From Octadecabacter temperatus (GTDB lineage: Bacteria > Pseudomonadota > Alphaproteobacteria > Rhodobacterales > Rhodobacteraceae): 64,000 nt of DNA. A model generated the notes under the pieces. The model was not told the origin of the DNA. It ran no database searches and was given only the letters and a program-made list of their open reading frames with translations. Location: positions 496,001 to 560,000 of the forward strand of contig NZ_CP012160.1 of assembly GCF_001187845.1 (NCBI RefSeq), in the 5' to 3' direction. The number at the start of each line of letters is the position of its first letter. Positions within the stretch are counted from its first letter, which is position 1. The position numbers were made by a program, and so were the translations under genes. Shown piece after piece: positions 27,758 through 36,273 of this stretch.

Positions 27758-28164
27758 CGGGTGGCGAGGTCTGGGACACGATGGCGGACGAGGTGATCCG
27801 TTGGGCCACCCCAGCCACCTATTTCCGCCGCACCGCAACGCAAGACTACGACATGCACGGCAAGACCATCCGCGAGGGTGACAAAGTTTTGTACTGGTTC
27901 GCATCGGGCAACCGCGATGACTCGTATTTCGATGAACCCAACCGCGTGAACCTGATGCGGAGCCCCAACAAACACCTCGCCTTTGGATTGGGTGGGCCGC
28001 ACCTGTGCCTTGGCATGTGGTTGGCGCGCCTTGAGGTCACGGTGCTGTTCCAAGAACTCAGTAAACGGATCACTGACATCAAAGCGGATGGGCCACAGCT
28101 GTTCCTGCGTTCGAACTTTGTAAGCGGTCTTAAATCGCTGCCCGTGCGGATCACGCGCGCTTAA
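27758..28164 (+). pseudogene. 5'-truncated cytochrome P450 gene
   Basis: About 130 C-terminal residues of a bacterial P450 remain: the K-helix ExxR in MADEVIRWATPATYFRRTAT, then GDKVLYWFASGNRDDSYFDE, the haem loop HLAFGLGGPHLCLGMWLARL with its cysteine, and the end FVSGLKSLPVRITRA. The first two thirds, including the oxygen-binding I-helix, are absent. The break lies at about 27750-27765, directly against the truncated flavoprotein gene on the other strand. The glutamine-synthetase-like gene follows after 13 bases and was probably once its operon partner. Confidence 0.8.
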
Positions 28165-28177
28165 ACTGGAGAAAATA

Positions 28178-29467
28178 ATGAACGATAGATTGCGCGCGGT
28201 CTTTTGTGACCATCTGAGCATTATGCGTGGGAAATACTTGCCTCACAACAAAATCGGGACAGATGATACGCGGTTTTGTCGCTCAACCTTTGGCGTTCAT
28301 TACGACAAAGACCTGTTGCCCGCCCCCGGTGCGATGATGATGGAAGGCCTGCCCGACATGGAGCTGCGTTGGAGCGCGGATGACATTCGCGACTGCTGGG
28401 AAAGTGGCACCAAGATCGTTTTGGGCGATCTGTATGACACGGACGGTTTGCCTCTGCCGATGTGCCCACGTGGCGCGCTGAAACGCGCGGTTGCGGCTTG
28501 GGCGGCGAAGGGGCTGACACCCAAGGTCGGCATCGAGTTAGAGGCTTTTGCCTTCATCCATGACGCTGACGGTAAACTGATCCCCTACGACAGTCTTGGC
28601 GGTGTCGTTTACGGAACAGGTCCGTTCACCGATCCGCGTGGCTTCAACGATGCGATCTGGGACGTAGCGGAAGAACTTGGCTTCAGTCTTGATATGATCA
28701 CGGCCGAATATGACAGCCCGCAGTTCGAATACACGCTGACTTTTGATGATGCGGTAAAAGCTGTCGACGATATCATTTTGTTTCGCCAAATGGCGCGCGA
28801 AGTGGCGTTGGGCGAAGGCGTGATCCTGACGGTTATGCCCAAACCCATCGCCGAGGCGGGGGGCAACGGGATGCACATCAATTTCTCGTTTAACGACAAG
28901 AACGGCGACAACTCCCTTTCGACGGGTGGCAAAGGCGGGCCCGATCATCTGAACGATCTTGCGCGTGGCTGTCTCGCGGGGCTGCTGCACCATCACAAGG
29001 GCCTCGCTGGTCTGATCGCGCCGACCGCCAATTCCTATGATCGCCTGCAGCCCGGTTCGTTGTCCGGCCATTGGAAGAACTGGGGCGGCGATCATCGCAA
29101 TGTGACGACACGGATCAGCAGCGAAGGCGGCGCCAAAGCGCGGTTGGAACACCGTATGGCCGACGCATCATCGAACCCTTACACAGCCGTTGCTTCCGTA
29201 TTGCAGGCGGCCTTGTTGGGGGTCGAAAACGGATATGATCTGCAACCGATTGAGACTGGCGACGGATTTGTAGAAACGGACGCTACAATTGGTGCTGCCA
29301 CTGATTTGAAGTTCGCGATCGCAGATTTGGCGGCTGACGTGGCCTTATCTGAGGCTGTTGGTTCTGGCTTGGTCGAAAATCATATCTTCATGAAATTGGC
29401 AGAGGTCGAAAAGACCGAGAAGCTTACGCCAGAAGCGCTGCGGGATTTCTATATTTACTACATATAG
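28178..29467 (+). CDS. Glutamine-synthetase-family ligase (GlnT-like)
   Basis: A 429-residue member of the glutamine synthetase superfamily, which forms gamma-glutamyl amides with ATP. The beta-grasp domain is at the N-terminus; the catalytic domain shows VGIELEAFAFI, ITAEYDSPQFEYTL, GGNGMHINFSFNDK with the substrate histidine, NSYDRLQPGSLSGHWKNWGG and RISSEGGAKARLEHRMADAS with SNPY after it. It is close to GlnT and gamma-glutamyl-amine ligases and lacks the adenylylation loop of GlnA. The true amine substrate is unknown. GGAG precedes the ATG. The genes on both sides are truncated, yet this one is intact. Confidence 0.8.
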   Translation: MNDRLRAVFCDHLSIMRGKYLPHNKIGTDDTRFCRSTFGVHYDKDLLPAPGAMMMEGLPDMELRWSADDIRDCWESGTKIVLGDLYDTDGLPLPMCPRGALKRAVAAWAAKGLTPKVGIELEAFAFIHDADGKLIPYDSLGGVVYGTGPFTDPRGFNDAIWDVAEELGFSLDMITAEYDSPQFEYTLTFDDAVKAVDDIILFRQMAREVALGEGVILTVMPKPIAEAGGNGMHINFSFNDKNGDNSLSTGGKGGPDHLNDLARGCLAGLLHHHKGLAGLIAPTANSYDRLQPGSLSGHWKNWGGDHRNVTTRISSEGGAKARLEHRMADASSNPYTAVASVLQAALLGVENGYDLQPIETGDGFVETDATIGAATDLKFAIADLAADVALSEAVGSGLVENHIFMKLAEVEKTEKLTPEALRDFYIYYI

Positions 29468-29582
29468 AGATTTGTTTCGTTGGATCCAATGCGTCCCGAC
29501 GACATCACCGCAATGTAGATCGTCTTCGATCCCAACTGCATTGCTGCTAGGAAGGTACCCTGACGTTGATATTTGCTCGCGT

Positions 29583-29921
29583 TCAAATGCCGACTGGCAG
29601 CGCGCCAGACACCTTCAGTTCTCGCAAAATGAAAATGGTCGTCGTCGTCCTGACAACCCCAAGCCCAAGAAGGTTGCGCATAATGAAGTGTTCAAGGTTT
29701 TCAGGATCAGTGGCCGCAACCTTTAGAATATAGTCAAAGTCGCCCGTGATGGACGCACATTCCAGAACTTGTTCGCTCTCTTGAATAAACGCATGAAATT
29801 TATCAATCGAGGCTGATTCATAGTCAACGAGGGACACCTGAACATGGGCCAGTGCGTTCAATCCAAGTTTCTTACCATCCAAGATTGCCGCAAAGGTGGC
29901 CCCGGAATAAATCGATGCCAC
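29583..29921 (-). pseudogene. Lrp/AsnC-type regulator remnant lacking the DNA-binding domain
   Basis: The readable part is the RAM/AsnC ligand domain: GKKLGLNALAHVQVSLVDYE, then FHAFIQESEQVLECASITGD, FDYILKVAATDPENLEHFI and VVRTTTTIFILREL. A complete Lrp protein would have about 60 more residues with a helix-turn-helix in front. Upstream of base 29921 I find no such sequence in any frame, only a stop-rich stretch. It could produce a short ligand-domain protein, but more likely it is a broken regulator of the neighbouring glutamine-synthetase-like gene. Confidence 0.65.
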
Positions 29922-30049
29922 TTGGAAAGCCTATTGCACGCGGTGCCAATGGTTTCGAATTGGCCTAGCCTATTTCGCGCAGCGTTTTACTCGATACGGC
30001 CGCAGTCTTTTGAATGCGACCGCAAGTATTGTGGCTACCGACTTACCAG

Positions 30050-30550
30050 TTAGATCGGCAACCGACCTGTCATGCTTTCGAGCACCCCGTCTCTCCGAAC
30101 AATCTTATGCCAGAGCGCACCAAAAATATGGACGCCGAGGAAGACCGGAAGGGCAAACAGTGTAACGTCGTGCAGAGCCAACATTGCATCCATGAATAGG
30201 CCGTCGAGCATCGGAGTGACAAAACCAAGGGCGATACCCAAGCCCGACAGAACGATCCCAAAGACGCTTGCATATAGACCAACCTGAACAGCACGCGACG
30301 CAACGTGTTCCCATTTTGGTGCGTCCTGAGGCAGGCGTGTGTGGCCTGCGACGTACTTTGTCCAAAGTAGGCGAACAAGAAACAAGGCTCCTAGCGCCAA
30401 GGCGAAGATCACTTCAAATTCAAGAAGGCCAGGTTGATTCAGCTGACGAACGTTGTTCAATCCTTTGAAATAACCATAGGCAAGTAATCCGGCGGATAGC
30501 CAATGGATGGTTTTGGTCACGAAGCCATGAGCGCGCGCAGGGGGCTGCAT
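30050..30550 (-). CDS. Cytochrome b561-family protein
   Basis: A 166-residue four-helix membrane cytochrome. Haem-ligand histidines are visible in VTKTIHWLSAGLLAYGYFKG (helix 1) and in ALHDVTLFALPVFLGVHIFG (last helix), and the protein ends LWHKIVRRDGVLESMTG, a common family tail. Such proteins pass electrons across or within the membrane. The chosen ATG has AAAGGA eight bases upstream. It is the last gene of a cluster with a small membrane protein, a two-component system and a PepSY protein, a common arrangement for b561 genes. Confidence 0.85.
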   Translation of the reverse strand: MQPPARAHGFVTKTIHWLSAGLLAYGYFKGLNNVRQLNQPGLLEFEVIFALALGALFLVRLLWTKYVAGHTRLPQDAPKWEHVASRAVQVGLYASVFGIVLSGLGIALGFVTPMLDGLFMDAMLALHDVTLFALPVFLGVHIFGALWHKIVRRDGVLESMTGRLPI

Positions 30551-30585
30551 GTGCGGTCCTTTCTGTTGGTGAGTGGGTGTGAAGA

Positions 30586-30831
30586 TCAAGCAGCGGGCGC
30601 GGCGTCTACGGTCTTGTCTGCCGTCGCGTCGAGAGTGTCGTCTGCATCTACTTCGCTTGTTTGCGCCATCGCGGCGAAAGGAGCCGCGAGCAGCGCCATG
30701 CCGACGGCGGTCAATGCAAGCAGTGCCAAAACGCTTATGGTTGCCAGTCCGATCCCCGCTATAACGACGCCGAAGGCAAACAGTGCCGCACCAGATACGA
30801 GGGACGTTGCTTTGTTGATTAGGTTTTTCAT
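30586..30831 (-). CDS. Small membrane protein of the b561 cluster
   Basis: An 81-residue protein starting MKNLINKATSLVSGAALFAF. It has one long hydrophobic region of two adjoining helices (about residues 10-56) and an acidic, alanine-rich tail (EVDADDTLDATADKTVDAAP) probably outside the inner membrane. GGAG lies eight bases before the ATG. It sits between the kinase gene and the b561 gene. I recognise no family. Confidence 0.65.
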   Translation of the reverse strand: MKNLINKATSLVSGAALFAFGVVIAGIGLATISVLALLALTAVGMALLAAPFAAMAQTSEVDADDTLDATADKTVDAAPAA

Positions 30832-30844
30832 GTGGTCATCTCCA

Positions 30845-30868
30845 GTTTCATCTTTGTTGCGATGAAAC
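30845..30868 (-). promoter_or_regulatory. Hairpin directly before a ribosome binding site
   Basis: GTTTCATC and GATGAAAC form a perfect 8-base inverted repeat with an 8-base loop. On the minus strand the stem ends one base before the GGAG that serves the small membrane protein gene, so it could affect translation of this gene or end the upstream kinase transcript. No T run follows. Confidence 0.4.
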
Positions 30869-30914
30869 AGATATGAGAGGCCAAATTTACGGACGCCTGA
30901 CTGCAAGTTTACAA

Positions 30915-32204
30915 TTATGCAAAGTTCAGTGTGACCCGCAGCCCCTTAAGGTTTTGGTCCGGGTCATTTTGAGCAAGAATGAGCTTCGCGCCATGCCGAT
31001 CCGCCACAGCGCGCACCAGTGCGAGACCCAGTCCCGTGCCCTCACTCGATCGCGCCGCATCCAGACGGACCATCGGCTTAATGACCTCATCATATTGCTC
31101 AGACGGGACGCCTGCGCCGTTGTCTGCGACACCAAACGCAGAACCGTGGGCAAATAGGGCAATGTCCTTGCCCCCATGAACTAGGGCATTCTGTATAAGA
31201 TTGGCAGCAGCCTGCACTAGCATTTGGCGATCCGCCATTACAGTCGACGCCACATCTGTATCCAGCGTCAGCGTCTTGCCTGCATCTTCAACCACAGGCC
31301 CAAAAGTTTCCGCAAGTTCATCGACAAATTGGCCCAATGCCACAGGCTCAAACCCGTCATTCCCTTGTGCGGCCTCAATCCGCGCCACCCGCATGATGGT
31401 GTCAAAGACGCCTGTCATACGCGTCGCTTCTTCTAACGCGGCGCCGCGCTCCTCACCCTCTGGCAAATCTTCCAGACGGGCACGAAGCCGTGCAAGGGGG
31501 GTGCGCAGATCGTGGGCGATGCTACCACTCAAATGACGGGCTTGCGCCACAAGGCGTTCAAGTTCAGACGCAGTTCGGTCAAGCTCATGTGCGATGTCAT
31601 CAAGGTCATCTTTGGACCGCTTAAGCCCCGTGCGTGCGCATAGATCGCCCGTCCCAAGGCGGTGCAGCGTGTCGTTGATCCGTACCAAACGGCGCTGCGC
31701 CAACAGTCCGGTTCCAAACCCGATAGCCAAGGTCACCGCAATAACCAAAGCTGCGGTCGTCCAAAGTACCCCGGCAAGAAGCTCTTGGGCGCGGTCGCTG
31801 TCTTCGACTGGAACAGCAATCAGGATCGGATCGCCGTTGCTATCGTCAGTCACCAAGACACGCCAAGTCTCGGATCTTTGGAAATTGCGATCCAGATCAA
31901 CGGTTCCGCCATTGCGGTCCACCGCGCGCCTAAAAGGTTGCGGGAGACCGTCCAGATCATCCAAAGATCGCAAGATCATCGCGGGACTGTCGCCTTCAAC
32001 GTCTTCCAATGCGGTCGCACCCGCCAGTGCTTGCAAGGTCTCGTCAACGCTCTGCTCAATGGCGTCTTCACCCACTTCAAGGGCAACAAAAATGGTAATC
32101 GCCATACCGACGGCAAAAATAACCGATAACAGCAGCGACAAGCGCAGCGTTGATGAGCGCCGCAGCCATCCTAAGCGTTTGGTGACCCTATTTGCCAAAG
32201 ACAT
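30915..32204 (-). CDS. Sensor histidine kinase of the PepSY/b561 cluster
   Basis: A 429-residue inner membrane sensor. It has a first membrane helix (about 20-45), a periplasmic part of about 100 residues, a second helix (LWTTAALVIAVTLAIGFGTG) and a HAMP linker. The kinase core has the phospho-acceptor histidine in SGSIAHDLRTPLARLRARLE, N box NLIQNALVHG, G1 box VADNGAGVPSEQ and G2 box GTGLGLALVRAV. Its gene overlaps the response regulator gene; a GTG three codons upstream is an alternative start. The trigger is unknown; QseC/PmrB-like kinases with this layout often sense metals, cations or envelope stress. Confidence 0.88.
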   Translation of the reverse strand: MSLANRVTKRLGWLRRSSTLRLSLLLSVIFAVGMAITIFVALEVGEDAIEQSVDETLQALAGATALEDVEGDSPAMILRSLDDLDGLPQPFRRAVDRNGGTVDLDRNFQRSETWRVLVTDDSNGDPILIAVPVEDSDRAQELLAGVLWTTAALVIAVTLAIGFGTGLLAQRRLVRINDTLHRLGTGDLCARTGLKRSKDDLDDIAHELDRTASELERLVAQARHLSGSIAHDLRTPLARLRARLEDLPEGEERGAALEEATRMTGVFDTIMRVARIEAAQGNDGFEPVALGQFVDELAETFGPVVEDAGKTLTLDTDVASTVMADRQMLVQAAANLIQNALVHGGKDIALFAHGSAFGVADNGAGVPSEQYDEVIKPMVRLDAARSSEGTGLGLALVRAVADRHGAKLILAQNDPDQNLKGLRVTLNFA

Positions 32205-32871
32205 ATCCTTCACCGCGTCGCGTCCTGATCAGAGCCTCTTTAAAAGGTTTATCGATTTTGGAACGCAACCGGCTGATATGCGTTTCAACGACACTGGTTG
32301 TTGGATCAAAGCTCATATCCCAAACCTGTTCGAGCAACATAGTACGGGTCACCAAACGGCCCGGACGGCGCATGAAGTATTCCAGAAGTTTGAATTCTTT
32401 CGCCATCAGGTCGATTTCCTGCTCTTGACGGATACAACTGCGCGACAACATGTCGAGCGTTAAGTCAGCGAAGCGCAACACCGTTGACGCGGGTTCTGCA
32501 CTGTCGCTGCTGTCACGCCTGCGGCCCAAAGCGTTCACGCGGGCAGACAGTTCAGCGAAAGCAAATGGTTTGGTCAGATAATCATCGCCGCCTGCGTCAA
32601 ACCCCTCAACTCGGGCGTCCACCTCGCCCAATGCGGTGAGGAACAATGCGGGGGATGTATTCTTGGAGGCGCGCAAGGACTTCAACACAGACAGCCCGTC
32701 TAAACCGGGCACCATGCGGTCCAAGATCAACAGATCAAACTCTTGGCCCATCGCGGCCATCAACGCGTCTTTGCCGTCCTCAAAATGGTCAACGACATGG
32801 CCTTCTTCGCGCAAGCCACCAGCAACCCACGGGCCGAGGTGTTTGTCATCTTCCAACAGCAAAATGCGCAT
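32188..32871 (-). CDS. OmpR-family response regulator of the PepSY/b561 cluster
   Basis: A 227-residue regulator. The receiver domain begins MRILLLEDDKHLGPWVAGGL, with the phospho-acceptor aspartate in DLLILDRMVPGLDGLSVLKS and the switch lysine in GGDDYLTKPFAFAELSARVN. The C-terminal winged helix has LLEYFMRRPGRLVTRTMLLE and VVETHISRLRSKIDKPFKEA with TRRGEGYVFGK. The gene overlaps the kinase gene. Likely targets are the PepSY gene and the downstream b561 genes. Confidence 0.92.
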   Translation of the reverse strand: MRILLLEDDKHLGPWVAGGLREEGHVVDHFEDGKDALMAAMGQEFDLLILDRMVPGLDGLSVLKSLRASKNTSPALFLTALGEVDARVEGFDAGGDDYLTKPFAFAELSARVNALGRRRDSSDSAEPASTVLRFADLTLDMLSRSCIRQEQEIDLMAKEFKLLEYFMRRPGRLVTRTMLLEQVWDMSFDPTTSVVETHISRLRSKIDKPFKEALIRTRRGEGYVFGK

Positions 32872-32952
32872 GGCTACTCTCGTTTCAGTTTTAACGCGGG
32901 GAAGAGGCTGCTGTCTCCAGCAACCTCTCTTTCGTCCCCGATGTGGCGTCTT

Positions 32953-33282
32953 TTACGCCTCGTCGGTGTCATCATCATCTTTGTCGCAGCCTTCGCGGTC
33001 TGCCTTCACTTCCAGAACATCGCCTGTCTGCGCGTCAATCTCAACTTCCATTTCTTCACCATCAGCCGAGAGGATTTCGATTTCATAGATTTGTTGGCCA
33101 CGGTGGTTTTCAAGTTCGACCTCCTGCACCTCACCCGGGATTTCCATAAGGGCGATCTCGATCACCTGTTCTTCTGTAAGGCCTGTCGCATCTGCTACGG
33201 ATTGGGCTGACACCATGCCAGCCAAGCTGCCTGCTAAAACCAGACCAGTGAGTGCGCCGCCTGCGATAAGTTTCATGTTCAT
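32953..33282 (-). CDS. PepSY-domain exported protein
   Basis: A 109-residue protein with a signal peptide (MNMKLIAGGALTGLVLAGSL, cleavage after SAQ or nearby). One PepSY domain follows: GLTEEQVIEIALMEIPGEVQ, then VELENHRGQQIYEIEILSAD and EVEIDAQTGDVLEVK. The tail is strongly acidic (CDKDDDDTDEA), as in proteins that might bind cations. It is the first gene of the cluster, followed by the response regulator after 81 bases. GGAG lies upstream of the first of two ATGs. Confidence 0.85.
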   Translation of the reverse strand: MNMKLIAGGALTGLVLAGSLAGMVSAQSVADATGLTEEQVIEIALMEIPGEVQEVELENHRGQQIYEIEILSADGEEMEVEIDAQTGDVLEVKADREGCDKDDDDTDEA

Positions 33283-33707
33283 AAGAGGTCTCCAAATTTT
33301 GTGTGATGGAAGACGTTGTGTCTTCCGATGACACCAAGATGGGACGTCGATATTACAAACGCTTCTTTTCAAACTTACATTTTTGTAAACTAGGCCATGG
33401 TCGGTAAAGTGCGCAGACTGCGATGTTGCAACCAACACATTTGGCCAAGAGATTTACCTGTTGTTCCACCTAGAGGACTCCTCTCTAACTGCTGGCGTGA
33501 CTTGATGCTCTGTTTTGCAGAGTGAGCTGTAAGATCGTTCACCAATGGAGAATGCGAAAAGTAAGGAGGTCAAATATATTGCAATGTTTCTCGCCTTCGG
33601 CCCATTAAGAAAAATACTAATTTACTAGGCACTCCAATACCTTAGTCGTACCGTTGCGCTACCAGAATGCTCTGTATATACGTTCGAATACCGAATGGAT
33701 TTGCGAA
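33283..33707. other. Intergenic region between the PepSY and FGE genes
   Basis: About 425 bases. The first 110 hold the PepSY promoter with a TTACA-TTTT-TGTAA palindrome. The rest is AT-rich with no gene I can support; a short hairpin AGAGGA-C-TCCTCT lies near 33472. It contains no clear terminator for the FGE gene that ends at its right edge. Confidence 0.4.
33375..33388 (-). promoter_or_regulatory. Palindrome in the PepSY promoter
   Basis: TTACA-TTTT-TGTAA, about 90 bases upstream of the PepSY start, embedded in AT-rich sequence with further TTTACA/GTTTACAA elements. OmpR-family regulators of the QseB/PmrA kind use TTTACA-like or TTAA-like half sites, so this is a candidate site for the adjacent response regulator. 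Confidence 0.35.
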
Positions 33708-34679
33708 CTAAACCTCGCCCCAAACGACTCGAAATCCCTGATGAGGAGTGGTTGTGTCCGGTGAATTCCCGATACGCGCAGCGACACGGTAGCGATAGCA
33801 ATAGCTGCGGTGGCATAAGAACGATCCCCCCTTTAAGAGCTTGAAGCCCTTCATCGCCGCAAGTCGGTCTTTGGTCTTTTTTTTGAGAGAAGGGATGCGG
33901 AAAGGGTCACTTGTCCATTCCCAAACGTTACCTACCATATTGAATAGCCCATAAGCGTTTGGTTCAAAGGCGTTGACAGGCGAGGTGTTTTTCCAGCCAT
34001 CAGCACCTGTGTTGTGTGTTGGAAAGCGGCCTTGCCAGATGTTGCATGGTAGAAACGTATCGTCATCCGGTTCCTTGTCTCCCCACGGAAAAGGCACATC
34101 ACCGAGACCGCCGCGTGCGGCGTGTTCCCACTCAACTTCGGATGGCAATCGCCCGCCACACCATTCCGCATATGCGACAGCATCGTTCCAAGAAACCTGA
34201 ACAACCGGATGATCTTCATGCCACGCTACCTCACCAGTTTTTGGACCGTTGAGGTCACGCCAGGTCGCACCCTCAACCATACGCCACCAAGACGTTCCGG
34301 GGGCACTTCGGGTCTTGCCAATGCTTTTGGGTACGTCGGAATGGAATACAAAGGACCAACCGAATTGTTCCGCTTCGGTTATGTATCCTGTTGCTGCTAT
34401 AAATTCTGCGAATTCCGCATTGCTGACCGTCGTGGTTTTCATGCGGAACGGTTTTACCTTCTTTTGTCGAAGCGGGCCTTCACCGTCGCCTTGGATCAGA
34501 GGGCGCGCCGTCCCAATCAAGGCCTTACCGCCCGGAACAGCAACGCTGTCAGGGCGGCAAGATGTTTTGGTTTTATGTACTTGAGCAACAAGATTTGGCC
34601 GTTGGATGCCCACGGTAGGGGTGCAGCAACTTGTTTTACCATTGTCAGTCAAATCAGCGTACTCATTGGAAAACCCCAT
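33708..34679 (-). CDS. Formylglycine-generating enzyme (sulfatase modifying factor)
   Basis: A 323-residue SUMF1/FGE-family protein that oxidises the active-site cysteine of sulfatases to formylglycine. The core includes MKTTTVSNAEFAEFIAATGY, HPVVQVSWNDAVAYAEWCGG, RLPSEVEWEHAARGG and the typical end GFRVVWGEV. The two catalytic cysteines, five residues apart, are present in GGSFLCHRSYCYRYRVAARI (Cys289 and Cys294), so this is a genuine oxygen- and copper-dependent FGE rather than one of the many homologues lacking them. The gene starts 36 bases after the stop of the sulfatase gene and is surely co-transcribed with it. No signal peptide is seen. Confidence 0.92.
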   Translation of the reverse strand: MGFSNEYADLTDNGKTSCCTPTVGIQRPNLVAQVHKTKTSCRPDSVAVPGGKALIGTARPLIQGDGEGPLRQKKVKPFRMKTTTVSNAEFAEFIAATGYITEAEQFGWSFVFHSDVPKSIGKTRSAPGTSWWRMVEGATWRDLNGPKTGEVAWHEDHPVVQVSWNDAVAYAEWCGGRLPSEVEWEHAARGGLGDVPFPWGDKEPDDDTFLPCNIWQGRFPTHNTGADGWKNTSPVNAFEPNAYGLFNMVGNVWEWTSDPFRIPSLKKKTKDRLAAMKGFKLLKGGSFLCHRSYCYRYRVAARIGNSPDTTTPHQGFRVVWGEV

Positions 34680-34715
34680 TGGGATTGATTGCGTACAAGC
34701 CGGAGCTTTTAAGCG

Positions 34716-36008
34716 TTAGTTGGCAGGGGCAACTATCGCCTCACGCGCTGCAGAAAGCGCCTCAGATATGGCGAGATGTTCAGTAGTTCCGCCATCGGCA
34801 AGCAGGTCATTTTGCTCCATAGGATCCTCTACGAGGTTATAAAGTTCAACATCTGCGTCCAGCGCTACGACGACTTTATAGTCACCCTCACGGTAAGCCC
34901 AGCCATACATTCCGCCGCCCTTAGTCTCGCGTTCGGTGAAGTGTTCGACGTAAAGAAAGTTACGTGAACCCTCTGCGCCAGCCAACACTGGGCCAAAGTC
35001 GATTGAATCTTGTGAATCGAAACCAGTGCCCGCCAGTCCCGTAATCGTAGCTGCAAGATCTGTCGTATTAACAAATGCAGCCGTACGGCCCGCGTCAATG
35101 TTTGGACCTGTGACGATTAATGGTACGTTGCTACCGCTGCTATAGAGCGAGGCCTTCGCGCTATGTTCTCCATAGACACCACTGGTGACCTGATTTGGCG
35201 ACCCGTTGTCACCGATGAACATAACGACAGTGTCTTCGGGAATGGATGACAGTAACCGACCAACTTCGGTATCAAGTGCCTCCAGCATGGCTTGGTAATA
35301 GGGCAAGGGATTATCGGAGATAGCGGCCTCGTCGTCCTCCAAATCGTGGGACGAGTGCAAATCTGCTGGTGGCAGATGGAATGGAGAATGTGGTGCATTA
35401 TAGGCAAGCCATAAGAACCATGGTTGTTCCTGTTCGCCAACCCAATCGATCGCGCGGTCTGTCTGGATTGTGGTGGCATATCCTTCGATCTCGACTTCCA
35501 CGCCGTTCTCAATTGCGGTCCAGTTGTGATAGTCAGAAAGACCGCCAAAATATGGACCAAAGTAGTCAGGAATTCCCATATCGGCGGGGGCCCCATAACC
35601 ACTTTGTCGGCCTGTAATGTGCCACTTTCCGATAAGGTTGGTCGCATAACCTGTTGGCGCCAAAGCATCAAATATCGTGAAAGTGTCGACAGAAAGTTCA
35701 TCGCTACCGTCTGTGGCAACTGGTGCACCAACGCCTGTACGCGACCCGTACTGGCCACTCATCATGGTCGCGCGGGTGGGCGAACATGTTGGCGACGAGT
35801 GTGCGTTTTCAAAGACGAGACCCGCTTCACACAATGCTTCGATATTTGGCATGGATGCTTGCTGGTTACCCACGTTATAGCAGGCGGACGCATCTAAACC
35901 CATGTCGTCAGCAATAATCAAAAGCACGTTGGGTGAAGCCATGGCTTGCCCCGCACCGCTGATCGCTGTGGCCATCAATAAGCTCGCGGCAATTGTTGAG
36001 TTCTTCAT
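34716..36008 (-). CDS. Exported arylsulfatase, Cys type
   Basis: A 430-residue sulfatase with a Sec signal peptide (MKNSTIAASLLMATAISGAG, cleavage before SPNVLL). Metal-binding aspartates appear in NVLLIIADDMG (Asp34, Asp35). The signature C-S-P-T-R at Cys75 is followed by ATMMSGQYGSRTG, so Cys75 is the residue that the neighbouring FGE converts. Later metal ligands are in VVMFIGDNGSPNQ, and GKWHITGRQSGYG holds the catalytic Lys/His. The natural sulfate ester is unknown; marine polysaccharides are a guess. GGAAAGGA supports the start. Confidence 0.92.
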   Translation of the reverse strand: MKNSTIAASLLMATAISGAGQAMASPNVLLIIADDMGLDASACYNVGNQQASMPNIEALCEAGLVFENAHSSPTCSPTRATMMSGQYGSRTGVGAPVATDGSDELSVDTFTIFDALAPTGYATNLIGKWHITGRQSGYGAPADMGIPDYFGPYFGGLSDYHNWTAIENGVEVEIEGYATTIQTDRAIDWVGEQEQPWFLWLAYNAPHSPFHLPPADLHSSHDLEDDEAAISDNPLPYYQAMLEALDTEVGRLLSSIPEDTVVMFIGDNGSPNQVTSGVYGEHSAKASLYSSGSNVPLIVTGPNIDAGRTAAFVNTTDLAATITGLAGTGFDSQDSIDFGPVLAGAEGSRNFLYVEHFTERETKGGGMYGWAYREGDYKVVVALDADVELYNLVEDPMEQNDLLADGGTTEHLAISEALSAAREAIVAPAN

Positions 36009-36273
36009 ACTCGGTCCTTTCCAAAATGACCTATACTTCGTCTTCGCGTCCATCAGTAATGTTGCATCCCATTTGAAATGAAACAGCAGACACGAGACAC
36101 ATCTTCGGAAGATAATACGGGCAGAGGCACGAGCAACGATAGCATTGTTTTGTCGTAGAATCTATCATTGGTCTGGTTTGCGACAGGCTGCGACAATTCT
36201 TTTCTCGGAAAACGGCTTTGATGCTGTCAGGTTTGATTGGAAGCTTCGAAACATTCGTTCGGAAGGAAATTAT

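Noticed and set aside
27331..28221. 296-codon minus-strand frame across the P450 and flavoprotein fragments
   Set aside because: It reads the P450 fragment backwards and the flavoprotein fragment out of frame; it matches no protein.
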